Source of the DNA: DASXZH01 sp036502005
GTDB taxonomy: Bacteria; Armatimonadota; Fimbriimonadia; Fimbriimonadales; Fimbriimonadaceae
Assembly: GCA_036502005.1 (NCBI GenBank)
Contig: DASXZH010000076.1
Location: forward strand, 1 to 64,000
Length of the DNA: 64,000 nt
Direction: 5' to 3'
The notes beneath the pieces were generated by a model, which saw nothing but the letters and a program-made list of their open reading frames with translations, had not been told where the DNA came from and searched no databases. This document shows, piece by piece, positions 17,751 to 26,838 of the stretch. Within the stretch, counting starts at the first letter, position 1; the number at the start of each line of letters is the position of its first letter. Both the position numbers and the translations under genes were made by a program.

Positions 17751-19939
17751 AGAAGCTAGACGCTTCTTTGGCATTGCTTGGCATCGCGGCTTTCTTGATG
17801 CCGATAATGGGCGGCTACGTGGACGTTGGCTCCCAGCCCGCCCCGGCCGGAATAGCAACTGCCATCTCTGGCTTGTTCGGCACTGATGCTTGCACTTTGG
17901 CCCATGCCCTTCTTGGCCTACTGGTTACCGCTTCCCTCTGTATGGCGCTCTTCAAGCGCCAGGTTGTCCAGCTTCCGCAGCCGCGCATCGCGGTGGCGCT
18001 GGGCGTCGTTGTTGTGCTCACCGGCTTTTCGATTTTCCTGTCTTCGTTTAGGATGCTCAGCCTAACGACTTTTGCCGAATGGTCTCTTTACGCCGCGACT
18101 TTAATGACCGCGTGTACGGTTGTTGGCCGCTGGGAGGGCCCGAAGATTATTTGCACGGCCTTTGCCTTGGGCTGCACTTTTTTGGCTCTTGGCGGCATGT
18201 GGGAGTATGTGACCCAGCCTGATCCAACTTGGCGTATTTTCTTCCACTGGCAAGACCCCAACGCGCTCGCCGGCATTTTGGTTATTGGCTTCTTTATCTC
18301 TATTGGCCTGGCATTGATAAGTAAACGGCTTTCAGCTCTGGGATGGGTATTTGCGGCAGCATTGATAGCTACAGCAATTTTGCGCACCCTGTCCAAGGGC
18401 GGATTACTTGGCGTGTTCGTGGGGCTGTTAGTGCTGTTTATTTTCATAGGATTCTACGGTAAGGATAAGTTAGGCTCGTACATGGGTCGATTCCTGGCCT
18501 CCGTTATTTTGGTTCCAGTTTTCTGGATCTTACTTTTGAGCCTCCAGCACTCCGCTCCAGCTCAATCAAAGGTCGCTCCCGCTACTAACTCTGTTGCGAC
18601 GGCCTCTGTGCCACCCGAAGTTACATCATCCGATTCCCTCGCTCTGGGGCGCGTGCTTAATCCAGCTGCGACTGCAGAGCAATCGGCACAGTTCCGAATC
18701 AACCTCTGGAAAGGCTGCCTTGCCCTCATTAAAGAAAATCCTATCGGCTGGGGCATGGGCACCTACCGATTTGAAAGCACTCGCCCAGGAAACACGAGCG
18801 AAACCAAACTAGCTCACAACTCATTCCTGCAGCTTGCCGTCGAGGCGGGCCCGCTCGCGGGCGCAACTTTTATAGTGTTGCTGGCCCTCTGCGCATTCGA
18901 GATGCTGCGTGGCAGCCGAAAGTTGCCGGAAAATCAGAACCTGTTACGCTCCGCGATCTTTGCCGCGATTTTGGCTTCTTGTGTTCACAGCGTCTTCGAC
19001 AGCGACCTCTACTTCGCAGGCATCGGGTTTAGCTTCTTTCTTCTAATAGGTGTCGGTTTGGCCCTAAGCGGAGATGGCATCGTACCGGAACTGCTTAAAG
19101 GCGGCGGCAAAGTGCTATGGGTTGGCCTCCCCGTTTTCTGCACCGTTCTTGGGATCTACGCCGGCGTACTGCAGCTAAAGATCGAGGCTCTGCTCGCCGA
19201 TTTTAGCCTTCACACCCCCGATGGCATGGCTCAAACGACTTCCGATGCCGAGTCCCTGCGGGCGCTGTGCCCCATGGATTACCGCGTTTGGTATTACTCC
19301 GTGCCAGTCGCGCTTAGCCCGGACGAAGCGAAGGACTTTGCCAAGAACGCGGTTGATCAAGGCCCCACGCCCGTAAATTACCATCGCCTCGCTCAGACCG
19401 AGCTTAGGCAGCACCAACCCCAGGCGGCGGTAAAAACCCTCACCGACTCTCTGAAAGTGGACCCCAACAACTTGGAGAATCTGCTTCTTATGATGAAGAC
19501 CCAGGACACCTATGACCGTTCCGCCGCTGCCGAAACGGCGAGGAAAATGGTGGCGATTGAAGATACGACCTACTTCAAGACTCGCGCACTGCCAGATATC
19601 GTGCCCACCGAGACGTACGAGGCCCGCGAATATCTGGCGGCCGATGTAAAAGACTCCAAAGAGAAGATCGAGTTGCTTAGGCCAGCAGTGCAAGGCATGC
19701 TCAACTACGCAGCCACAACGGTCCCTATGATCATTAAAATGTCCTCCGTGGGTTCCCAGTTTGGGTCTCCGCAGGACGCAGCCCAAAAACTAACCCAAAT
19801 TAGCAGTGCCGCAACGGACCTGGGCCAGGCCTACCGAATCTTGAATGACGAGAAGGATGCCAAGTGGGCGGATGACGCGGTTGCTACCTTTAAGGCCACG
19901 CTAGACTCCTTGGGCAAAACTCCGACCTCTTCCATGTAG
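17747..19939 (+). CDS. O-antigen ligase/polymerase-family membrane protein (Wzy_C) with periplasmic helical tail
   Basis: A 730-residue polytopic protein with about a dozen hydrophobic segments in residues 1-475. The Wzy_C region shows FRINLWKGCLALIKENPIGWGMGTYRF followed by KLAHNSFLQLAVEAGPLAG; the H-N-x-x-L-Q motif is the usual family landmark. Residues ~500-730 are soluble and helical with TPR-like stretches (YHRLAQTELRQHQPQAAVKTLTDSL). Family members polymerise or ligate lipid-linked glycans on the outer face of the inner membrane. It closes the operon with two GT2 enzymes. Its last 109 bases overlap, tail to tail, the 3' end of the PBP2 gene on the other strand. Confidence 0.85.
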   Translation: MKKLDASLALLGIAAFLMPIMGGYVDVGSQPAPAGIATAISGLFGTDACTLAHALLGLLVTASLCMALFKRQVVQLPQPRIAVALGVVVVLTGFSIFLSSFRMLSLTTFAEWSLYAATLMTACTVVGRWEGPKIICTAFALGCTFLALGGMWEYVTQPDPTWRIFFHWQDPNALAGILVIGFFISIGLALISKRLSALGWVFAAALIATAILRTLSKGGLLGVFVGLLVLFIFIGFYGKDKLGSYMGRFLASVILVPVFWILLLSLQHSAPAQSKVAPATNSVATASVPPEVTSSDSLALGRVLNPAATAEQSAQFRINLWKGCLALIKENPIGWGMGTYRFESTRPGNTSETKLAHNSFLQLAVEAGPLAGATFIVLLALCAFEMLRGSRKLPENQNLLRSAIFAAILASCVHSVFDSDLYFAGIGFSFFLLIGVGLALSGDGIVPELLKGGGKVLWVGLPVFCTVLGIYAGVLQLKIEALLADFSLHTPDGMAQTTSDAESLRALCPMDYRVWYYSVPVALSPDEAKDFAKNAVDQGPTPVNYHRLAQTELRQHQPQAAVKTLTDSLKVDPNNLENLLLMMKTQDTYDRSAAAETARKMVAIEDTTYFKTRALPDIVPTETYEAREYLAADVKDSKEKIELLRPAVQGMLNYAATTVPMIIKMSSVGSQFGSPQDAAQKLTQISSAATDLGQAYRILNDEKDAKWADDAVATFKATLDSLGKTPTSSM

Positions 19940-21735
19940 CGTTTTACGATCGCGGCCGCGATCGGCGCCGCGATCTCGCCGCCGTGTCCGGATTCCTCCA
20001 CCAGCACGGCAACGGCGATACGAGGATTATCGGCAGGCGCATAGCCCACAAACCAACTGTGGGTTTTCTTGTCTGGGCCGCTGTGCTCCGTGCTGCCCGT
20101 CTTCCCTGCCCACGTGATACCCGGGATCCGAGCCCGTCTTGCCGTGCCATGCTCTATGACGTCGACCATTGCGGTCTCAAGCTGGGGCCAAATGAAATCT
20201 GGTTCGTCGACTTTCCAACGTGGCTGATCCGACGCATCAGTTGGAAGCTGGGTGCCATCCGCAGCCGTAACGGACTTCAACAGGTGCGGCGTATAGCAAA
20301 AGCCCTTGTTGGCAATAAGGCAAGCCAGGTCCGCCATCTGAAGCGGCGTCACCGCGAGTTCGCCCTGGCCAATGCCAAGGTTTACGGTGTCACCCGGATA
20401 CCACCTCGGCTTCTGGTCCTTCGAAAGCTTTTGAACGGTTCTTAGCCAGTCGTCAGTCGGAACTAAGGCTTTCCCTTCGCCAGGAAGATCGATACCAGAA
20501 CGGTGCCCCAGCCCCACCGCCTCGGCCTCGTTACGCAGCCCGTCGGGGCCGGTTCGGATGGCAAGATCGGAAAAATAAGTGTTGCAGGACTTAACCAACG
20601 CCTGTTCAAAGCGGATCGGCCCGTGGTGGCCAAGACACCTGGAGCGCCGGTTGCCGACCTCGTAGTAGCCGTTGCAAACAACAACCCGTTCCGGATCGAA
20701 GGTGCCGCATTTTGCGGCGGCCAAGGTTGAAACCAGCTTAAAAGTGGACCCCGGCGAATAAGCTCCATCGATGGCCCGGTTGTAAAGCGGCTTTAATGGG
20801 TCGTTCTTCAGCGTCTCGAAATCCTGAGTTTTTATCCCCTGTAGGAACTGGTTCGCATGATACGTCGGGTTGCTGGCCATGCACAGAACCTCACCCGTTT
20901 TTGGATCGATGGCTACCGCCGCACCCGCCGAATCCGGCGAATTGGCAAGGACGTTGTTAAGCTGCTGCATGGCCAGCTTCTGCAGGTCGGAATCGATGCT
21001 GAGTGTTAACTTGTCACCGGGGACCGGCTGGTTCGTGGAGACAATGGCGACGGGCTGCTTTTTGGCATCCAATTGAACCTGTTCCATCCCTGGGGTACCC
21101 ATCAATTCCTGTTCGTATTTGGCCTCAAGTCCAACTTTGCCAACGTAATCTTGTGGCTTAATTTTGAGGGTTTTCAGCCGGTCGAGGTCTTTCTGGTTTG
21201 GCGTCCAAACATAGCCTAGGATGTGTGCAAAATCGGAGTCATCCGGATAATAGCGAATCGATTGCGATTCGACGTCGATGCCCGGCAAGTCATCGCCGGA
21301 TTCAGCGATGCGGGTAGCGATCTCGATCGGCACTCCTGCGTAAATGGGGCTTGGGAAGAATGGCTTTGCCCTCGCATTCTGCAGCTTCTGCTTTAGCTTG
21401 TCCTCGCTGACTCCCAGAATGTAAGCCAGCTTCGTAACCACCGCCGGGTTGTGTTTTAAAACCTCGGGAATGGCGGTAACAACCAACTCCGACCGTACTC
21501 CTGCCAAGAGCGTGCCGTTGCGGTCCTCTATCAGGCCCCTGGGCGCGAGTTTAGGCACGTAACCATAACCGTACGAAAAAGCTTTATCGGAGAGTTCAGC
21601 GGCCTTAACGACCTGCAGATACCACAGCCGCAAAAAAACGACCAATAGCGCTCCTATAAGGGCGATAAGCAAAAGAATTTGGCGGACGCCGACTTCAGGC
21701 CTCCGCGGGATATGGATTACAGATGTTCGTTCCAA
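19831..21735 (-). CDS. mrdA: Penicillin-binding protein 2 (class B transpeptidase)
   Basis: A 634-residue class B PBP: one N-terminal membrane helix (ILLLIALIGALLVVFLRLWYL), a dimerisation domain with PRGLIEDRNGTLLA, then the transpeptidase with S-x-x-K in SPGSTFK, S-x-N in KSCNTYF and K-T-G in GKTGSTEH. It cross-links peptidoglycan during elongation, normally with RodA; no rodA is seen next to it. It lies three bases after the class A PBP in the sigma/RseB operon. The stop falls inside the 3' end of the convergent polymerase gene (109-bp overlap), so the C-terminal ~35 residues, which are Ser/Ala-rich, may be a non-conserved extension. Confidence 0.9.
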   Translation of the reverse strand: MERTSVIHIPRRPEVGVRQILLLIALIGALLVVFLRLWYLQVVKAAELSDKAFSYGYGYVPKLAPRGLIEDRNGTLLAGVRSELVVTAIPEVLKHNPAVVTKLAYILGVSEDKLKQKLQNARAKPFFPSPIYAGVPIEIATRIAESGDDLPGIDVESQSIRYYPDDSDFAHILGYVWTPNQKDLDRLKTLKIKPQDYVGKVGLEAKYEQELMGTPGMEQVQLDAKKQPVAIVSTNQPVPGDKLTLSIDSDLQKLAMQQLNNVLANSPDSAGAAVAIDPKTGEVLCMASNPTYHANQFLQGIKTQDFETLKNDPLKPLYNRAIDGAYSPGSTFKLVSTLAAAKCGTFDPERVVVCNGYYEVGNRRSRCLGHHGPIRFEQALVKSCNTYFSDLAIRTGPDGLRNEAEAVGLGHRSGIDLPGEGKALVPTDDWLRTVQKLSKDQKPRWYPGDTVNLGIGQGELAVTPLQMADLACLIANKGFCYTPHLLKSVTAADGTQLPTDASDQPRWKVDEPDFIWPQLETAMVDVIEHGTARRARIPGITWAGKTGSTEHSGPDKKTHSWFVGYAPADNPRIAVAVLVEESGHGGEIAAPIAAAIVKRYMEEVGVLPKESSVALKVATASSAHLASFSSFKIR

Positions 21736-21738
21736 AGA

Positions 21739-24102
21739 CTACGGCCGATGCTTAGTACAGTATTGCGTAGGTTCCGTGCCCTTAACATACGATTTAGCAA
21801 TGGTTTCAGGGCAATAAGCGGTAGCTCGCATCCCGGTATCGGCACAAACTTCTACGGTGACCATCTCTGTCGCCGCCGTTCTTTTCCGTCTCGGCCGCGT
21901 GTTTTGAACGGTATCTGGCGGCTGAGCGGCGGCTTTTTGCGGAGGTGTTGCGGGATCGTCGGGCGTATTAGGATCCTGATTATCGTCCTTCGACTTCTTA
22001 TCGGGCTTTGCGGTATCGGTGTTGCTATCGCTGTTGTCGCTCGAATTGTCGGAATTGTCCGAATTATCTTTTGTGGAGCTGTTAGCGGAGTTATCGTCGC
22101 GGGTTGCTTTGTCCACGCTGGTCGAAATCTCCATGTCTTGGCGCTGCAGTTGCTCGGCGGGCGGAGGCGGCGAACCCTTGCCGTATTTCTCTTGGGCCGC
22201 GCGCATTACGCCAACCCACATTTCCGTTGGTACGTGGCCACCAAAGACGTGAGCCATTGGGTCGTAAAAATAAGGCGGGTTATGGCTGGGGTCGTGCTTT
22301 TCGTTCGCGACCCATGCAATGCCGATCAAGTTGTTGGTATAGCCACAGAACCAGGCGTCGCGGAAGTCTTGCGTCGTTCCCGTCTTGCCGCGAGCATCAT
22401 CAATGACGCGCGCTCTCGTAGCCGTTCCTCCGGTCACTACCCCGCGAAGGCAGGTGTCCATAAACGCGGCAACCTCTGGATCCAAAACGGTTTTGTGAAT
22501 GTTTGGCCCGTAAGACTTGATCACCTGATTGTCGGGACCCAACACGCGGGTAATGCCGTAGGGGGTTGCGCGGTCCCCGTGGCTCTGGAAAATGCTATAG
22601 GCCTGAGCCTGCTCAAGCGGCGAGACCGCCTGAGAACCGAGAGCAATCGACAATACGGGATCGATAGGCGAGGTGTATCCAAAAACGCTGTGCGCATAGG
22701 AGACGACATTCTCAGGACCAACCTTCTCGCAGACTCTTGCAGCACAGGTATTAATCGACTGAGCAATGGCGGTCGGGATGCTTACAAAACCAGTTGGCCC
22801 GTTATCGTTTTGTGGGTTCCACTCCTTCCCACTGTACGGATCCGTATAGGTGTACTCGCCGCCAGAAATCGAATCACCGGGGCTGATAGCCTTAAGAGTT
22901 AACGCAACGGAATATACGATCGGCTTAAAGCTTGACCCTGGCTGACGCCGGCCCTGGACAACCGCATTGTATTGGTGGTGCTCATAATCGATTCCCCCGA
23001 CCATGGCAAGGATCTCGCCATCAGAGTTCATTAGAACAAACGCCCCCGTTGTGACTCTCTCGTTCCTATGATGCTCCACCGTGTACAGAACTTGGTTTTC
23101 GGCCACTTTCTCAAGGGATGGATCCAGGGTCGTTTGAATCTGATACCCGCCCGCGCTGAAGTCAACCTCAGGCATATCCTTTTTCAAGTAATCGAGGATG
23201 TAGTTGACGAAGTAAGGGGCGAGATACCGATGTTCGCCGCTACCGAAGTGCTTGGGAGCCAAGTGCAGCTTTTCGTTTACGGCCTTTTCGTATTCGTCCT
23301 GAGTGATCCAGTGCTCTTCAAGTTCTGTGGCGAGGACCTCATTTCGGTTTGAGATCGATTTCTTTCGATCCTTATAGGGGTTTTCATCGCTCGGCTTTCT
23401 CACCAGCCTGGCGAGAAGAGCCGCTTCACCAATGGTGAGCTTATTCATGTCCGGCTTATTGAAATAAACCTCAGAGGCAGCCTTGATTCCGTAAGCGCCG
23501 TTCCCGTAAAAAACTTGGTTGAGGTAATCCTGAAGGATCTCCGGCTTGGTCAGCTTCTTCTCGATTTCCACGGCCAAGGCAACGTCGCGAACCTTTCTTG
23601 TGAACGTCTTCTCCGGGCTCGTATAGAGCCGCTTCACCAATTGCATGGTGATGGTGCTTCCGCCCTGTGCGGTTCTGCGCTCTCTCACGTCCGTTACGAT
23701 GGAACGGCAGAGGGCGTAATAGTCAACGCCGCTGTGGTCGAAATAGCGCTTGTCTTCTGCAGCCAGTGTCGCGTGGATTACGTTAAGCGGGATGTCGTCG
23801 TAATGCTCGACCGGGTCTCGGGTCTCTTTGCTGGTTGAGTAAAGGACGGTTTTGCCATCTCTAGCGTAGATAACCGTCTCCGCGCCCTTCTCGAAGTTCA
23901 GCTTTTCAGGCAGGCTTACAAGCTGCTCATCGGCCCACATGAGCTGCGAGCGCCAATACATCGCGCCGGTACAGAAGCCGAGACCAAGCACTATAAATGT
24001 TATAGCGCCAAATATTTTCCAACGCCGTTTGGCTCTGGCTCTTTTGGCGACCCTCTTGGATGCCACCGGCACTCGGTTTTTAGTAGCAGTCTTAGTCGCC
24101 AC
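21739..24102 (-). CDS. Class A penicillin-binding protein (PBP1A type)
   Basis: A 787-residue bifunctional wall synthase. A basic cytoplasmic tail and one membrane helix (FGAITFIVLGLGFCTGAMYW) lead into the GT51 glycosyltransferase (AAEDKRYFDHSGVD with catalytic Glu, GGSTITMQLVKRLY, KILE-type KPEILQDYLNQVFYGNGAYG). The transpeptidase has RQPGSSFKP, SINTC and GKTGTTQDFRDAWF. A low-complexity Asp/Asn/Ser-rich segment (~655-720) separates it from a C-terminal Cys-containing tail (EVCADTGMRATAYCP... TQYC) found on some PBP1 proteins. It lies between the RseB-like gene and PBP2 on one strand, so wall synthesis may be under the control of the envelope-stress sigma factor. Confidence 0.93.
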   Translation of the reverse strand: MATKTATKNRVPVASKRVAKRARAKRRWKIFGAITFIVLGLGFCTGAMYWRSQLMWADEQLVSLPEKLNFEKGAETVIYARDGKTVLYSTSKETRDPVEHYDDIPLNVIHATLAAEDKRYFDHSGVDYYALCRSIVTDVRERRTAQGGSTITMQLVKRLYTSPEKTFTRKVRDVALAVEIEKKLTKPEILQDYLNQVFYGNGAYGIKAASEVYFNKPDMNKLTIGEAALLARLVRKPSDENPYKDRKKSISNRNEVLATELEEHWITQDEYEKAVNEKLHLAPKHFGSGEHRYLAPYFVNYILDYLKKDMPEVDFSAGGYQIQTTLDPSLEKVAENQVLYTVEHHRNERVTTGAFVLMNSDGEILAMVGGIDYEHHQYNAVVQGRRQPGSSFKPIVYSVALTLKAISPGDSISGGEYTYTDPYSGKEWNPQNDNGPTGFVSIPTAIAQSINTCAARVCEKVGPENVVSYAHSVFGYTSPIDPVLSIALGSQAVSPLEQAQAYSIFQSHGDRATPYGITRVLGPDNQVIKSYGPNIHKTVLDPEVAAFMDTCLRGVVTGGTATRARVIDDARGKTGTTQDFRDAWFCGYTNNLIGIAWVANEKHDPSHNPPYFYDPMAHVFGGHVPTEMWVGVMRAAQEKYGKGSPPPPAEQLQRQDMEISTSVDKATRDDNSANSSTKDNSDNSDNSSDNSDSNTDTAKPDKKSKDDNQDPNTPDDPATPPQKAAAQPPDTVQNTRPRRKRTAATEMVTVEVCADTGMRATAYCPETIAKSYVKGTEPTQYCTKHRP

Positions 24103-24125
24103 GCTGAGATTATGACGTAGCAGGG

Positions 24126-25118
24126 TTACGGACCGTTTCGCGGACCTCCGATCAGTTGCGATAGTTCGCGCAACTCATCGGCGGGATAGGTTCCAACTAG
24201 GGCAAAACTTCGACCATCCATTTGCCACCCATAAAACTGCATGCCCTGCTTTTGCGCCTTTCGGATGTTTTGGAGATCAACAGGGCTGCTGACCTGAAAC
24301 AGGGAAAGTTGCCCGCGCGGGCCCTGATACTGCTCGTGGAGAACCTTAAGGCCTTGAAGCTGGGTCATGTTCACGTTCTGAAGGCTGAAACCGGTGGAAC
24401 CAGGAAGGGCCACATTCACCATTTGGTTCTTGTTTGCCAACTTCCGAAGCTTATCGATGAGGGTAACGATCTGCGCACCCTTTACATTTATGCGAAAATC
24501 CTCTGCGTGGATAATTGGGTTGTAATCGATCTGAGTGAACTCAAAATAGGCAGTTCTGGCACCCACGTCATCCAAGACTTCTCGTTTTAGAAGAGCTCCC
24601 GTTTGAGAATCCATCCAGATCCGCTGGCGGACGTTGCCCTTAAGATCGGATACTACTCCGATTTCCGTCGGGCGCCCGGCCACCATTTCGCCATGCATCG
24701 CAGTTAGCCGAAGGTTGGGATGCCGCCGCTGAGTCCACTGCTTTAGCCTTTCGTAAGCTTCCTCTTTTTTGGGCGGCAAAACTTCGATGGTGTGCCGGTT
24801 CGGGTAATAGTGCAGCCTCTCTTTGGAGGTCTCTACAATCACCTGGCCATGGAACTGCGAGTCGCTTGGAAACCAAACCCGGCTGTTCGATCCCTGTCGA
24901 AGGACATATTCCACATGAGATTTGCGAATAGGCCCTTGCTGGACCTCAACAATCCGCATCCCCGCGAATTTGCCTCGGTCTGCCGCTGAAACAGCCTTCA
25001 CAAAAATCGCGGGAGTGCCGCTTGAAGAGCTAGTTGGCTGGGCGGCAACCGCTTGTGAAGCTGAAATGCAGCTAAGGGCAAGCCCGCAAACCAAAGCCAA
25101 GGTCGCTCGATGGGTCAT
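24126..25118 (-). CDS. RseB/MucB-like periplasmic sigma-regulatory protein
   Basis: A 330-residue exported protein: signal peptide (LVCGLALSCISASQAVA), then an RseB N-domain pattern (GMRIVEVQQGPIRKSHVEYVLRQGSNSRVWF, WMDSQTGALLKREVLDD) with the LolA/LolB-like beta fold, and a C-terminal domain (FYGWQMDGRSFALVGTYPADELRELSQLIG). In proteobacteria RseB senses lipids or mislocalised lipopolysaccharide and protects the anti-sigma factor. Its start overlaps the anti-sigma stop by four bases (ATGA), supporting the same role here. The next gene downstream is a class A PBP. Confidence 0.82.
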   Translation of the reverse strand: MTHRATLALVCGLALSCISASQAVAAQPTSSSSGTPAIFVKAVSAADRGKFAGMRIVEVQQGPIRKSHVEYVLRQGSNSRVWFPSDSQFHGQVIVETSKERLHYYPNRHTIEVLPPKKEEAYERLKQWTQRRHPNLRLTAMHGEMVAGRPTEIGVVSDLKGNVRQRIWMDSQTGALLKREVLDDVGARTAYFEFTQIDYNPIIHAEDFRINVKGAQIVTLIDKLRKLANKNQMVNVALPGSTGFSLQNVNMTQLQGLKVLHEQYQGPRGQLSLFQVSSPVDLQNIRKAQKQGMQFYGWQMDGRSFALVGTYPADELRELSQLIGGPRNGP

Positions 25119-25564
25119 AAGGAATCAGTGTCAGGATCATCGTTGTCCGAATCCTGGGTTGCCGTCTTCTCCGTTTCGCCATCCACAATACCGGGCCCGG
25201 CGATCTCGCTGGAAACAACCGACTGCCTGTGCTCGCTAATGAGAGCGGAAGCAAAGGTAGATGGATCTACCACAGAAATGGCTGCCTTCTTGCCAGAATC
25301 ACTCTTTACAAAGACGACTAAACAAACCGCCGAAGCAAGTGCCACTCCCACCAAAGCCCGCAAACCAACCATAGCCGCAGATAACTTTTTCTTCGTTGGA
25401 GCAAGAGAAAGCAATCGCTCGTTAAGAGCGCTTCGCCATTGCAGGCTAACGGTTTCTTCCGGCATCGACTGCATCAGGTTCCGCATTGCCTGGCTCTGTT
25501 TGGAATCCAGCATGGCGGAAAGCTTTTCATCTTCCGGGTTGTTATTTTCGCGGTAGTTCTTCAT
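25115..25564 (-). CDS. Anti-sigma factor, single-pass membrane protein
   Basis: I use ATG 25562-25564, one base after the sigma-factor stop; an in-frame start eight codons earlier lies inside the sigma gene. The ~149-residue protein has a cytoplasmic part with QAMRNLMQSMPEETVSLQWRSALNERLLS, one membrane helix (LRALVGVALASAVCLVVFV) and an acidic periplasmic tail ending in Asp-rich sequence. No HCC zinc motif of the ZAS type is present. The call rests on size, topology and its place between an ECF sigma gene and an RseB-like gene. Confidence 0.75.
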   Translation of the reverse strand: MKNYRENNNPEDEKLSAMLDSKQSQAMRNLMQSMPEETVSLQWRSALNERLLSLAPTKKKLSAAMVGLRALVGVALASAVCLVVFVKSDSGKKAAISVVDPSTFASALISEHRQSVVSSEIAGPGIVDGETEKTATQDSDNDDPDTDSL

Positions 25565-25565
25565 T

Positions 25566-26189
25566 TCAGTTGCCCCTGCCTTGCACATACTCCGACAGCG
25601 CTTGCTGAAGGTGGTTGCGAGCGAGGAAAAGTCTGCTTTTTACGGTGCCAATGGGAAGATTTAGCGTTTGCGCTATTTCATCGTAGGCCATATCTTCTTT
25701 GTCGTGCAGCAATAAAACCGATCGGAGCTTCTCGCTCATGCTTTCCAGCGCGGCGTCCACCATCGACACCAGTTCATCGGTCATCAGCATTGTCTCCGGA
25801 TCCCATCGGGCATCCGGAAATTCCATCGGCTGTTCGTCTTCGGCGACCGCCTCAATCCGCGTTTCCATTGGTGTCCGGTCAATTTTTCGGGACCGGTCGA
25901 TGCAAAGGTTATAGGCGATCCTGAAAAGCCAAGTTCTAAGCGAGGACCGGCCATCGAAGCGGACCATGCCTTGGTACGCCCTTATAAAGACTTCTTGGGA
26001 TACGTCGGCTGCCTCGTCTTGGTCGGAAACCATCCTTCTTACGAAGCCAAAGACCCGGTGCTGGTAGGCATCCACGATCTTGCCGAACGCCTCCGCGTCC
26101 TGGTTTCGACATCTTTCAACGAGCGCAAGTTCTGCGGCTAAATCGTTTTGGCGGCTGCTCAATAACTTCGTCCCGATGCAAAGCTCCAT
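25566..26189 (-). CDS. ECF RNA polymerase sigma factor (RpoE-like)
   Basis: A 207-residue sigma-70 family protein with only regions 2 and 4: region 2 in AFGKIVDAYQHRVFGFVRRM, DEAADVSQEVFIRAYQ and RTWLFRIAYNLCIDRSRK; region 4 in LLLHDKEDMAYDEIAQTL and PIGTVKSRLFLARNHLQ. It heads an operon with an anti-sigma factor, RseB-like protein and two PBPs. It should direct an envelope-stress regulon and probably transcribes its own operon, although I could not identify its promoter in the repeat-filled spacer upstream. Confidence 0.92.
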   Translation of the reverse strand: MELCIGTKLLSSRQNDLAAELALVERCRNQDAEAFGKIVDAYQHRVFGFVRRMVSDQDEAADVSQEVFIRAYQGMVRFDGRSSLRTWLFRIAYNLCIDRSRKIDRTPMETRIEAVAEDEQPMEFPDARWDPETMLMTDELVSMVDAALESMSEKLRSVLLLHDKEDMAYDEIAQTLNLPIGTVKSRLFLARNHLQQALSEYVQGRGN

Positions 26190-26236
26190 TACAGTATGAA
26201 GGGACGACTTTCGCGCGTGAGTGTTCAGTTGGTGGA

Positions 26237-26352
26237 TAGAACTTAGAACTTAGAACGCAGTAACAAGACCGGAAATCAACTCCGGACTCTTTCTAGGTTC
26301 TACTTTCTGAGTTCTACGTTCCCACGGCAAATTCTACGTTCTATGTTCTACG
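26237..26352. repeat. Heptamer tandem repeats (TAGAACT / TTCTACG), three clusters
   Basis: Three perfectly 7-nt-phased clusters: 26237-26257 (TAGAACT x2, TAGAACG), 26291-26318 (TTCTAGG, TTCTACT, TTCTGAG, TTCTACG) and 26332-26352 (TTCTACG, TTCTATG, TTCTACG). The first is inverted relative to the others, so the spacer upstream of the ECF sigma gene could fold back on itself. Confidence 0.85.
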
Positions 26353-26393
26353 TTTCTAGGCCCCGAAGAATGTTTACTTTGTTGCTCAAGGAT

Positions 26394-26798
26394 TCACAAG
26401 CTGGGTGGTTTCCTTCTCAATAAAGATTCGGTGAGCGCCGCTGTACCGAAAACCAGGGCACCTAGAAGTGGTAAATACCAGCTTGGGCCGTGCGTGACTA
26501 TTCGCGTTTTGACAATCAGCGGTTTGTTGGGATCAATCACATGCGCCCTAATGAGAGAGCGAAATCCCGGGGTGGCTGCCAGCGATTGCATCCCCGTGTC
26601 CAATCCTTGACTAAACTCAACTTTACCAAGATTGGTCGATTCGTTTACCACTTCCAGGTCGACAGATGTAGATTGCGGTGAAATGATGTATATTGCCGGC
26701 AAACAATAAGCTGCATCGACCGCAACTATAAAAGCGGCCTTGGCTAGCTTATTGGTGCGCCACCCCTTTAAAGGGATAGGCTTGTCAGCCATCTCCAT
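26394..26798 (-). CDS. Small membrane protein of unknown function
   Basis: A 134-residue protein (the GEM-type start at 26798 and an ATG two codons later are both possible) with two hydrophobic segments: LAKAAFIVAVDAAYCLPAIYIIS near the N-terminus and LPLLGALVFGTAALTESLL near the C-terminus, ending RRKPPSL. The ~70-residue loop between them would face the periplasm. No family recognised. It follows the HEAT-repeat gene by 40 bases on the same strand and could belong to the same transcript as the RHS locus. Confidence 0.6.
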   Translation of the reverse strand: MEMADKPIPLKGWRTNKLAKAAFIVAVDAAYCLPAIYIISPQSTSVDLEVVNESTNLGKVEFSQGLDTGMQSLAATPGFRSLIRAHVIDPNKPLIVKTRIVTHGPSWYLPLLGALVFGTAALTESLLRRKPPSL

Positions 26799-26838
26799 GC
26801 CCTTCCTGCGTTAGCCAAGATGATGCCGCGACCAAAGT

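Noticed and set aside
21679..22902. Plus-strand 407-codon frame antisense to the class A PBP
   Set aside because: It lies entirely against a gene with clear catalytic motifs and is rich in Arg/Gly/Val in a low-information pattern.
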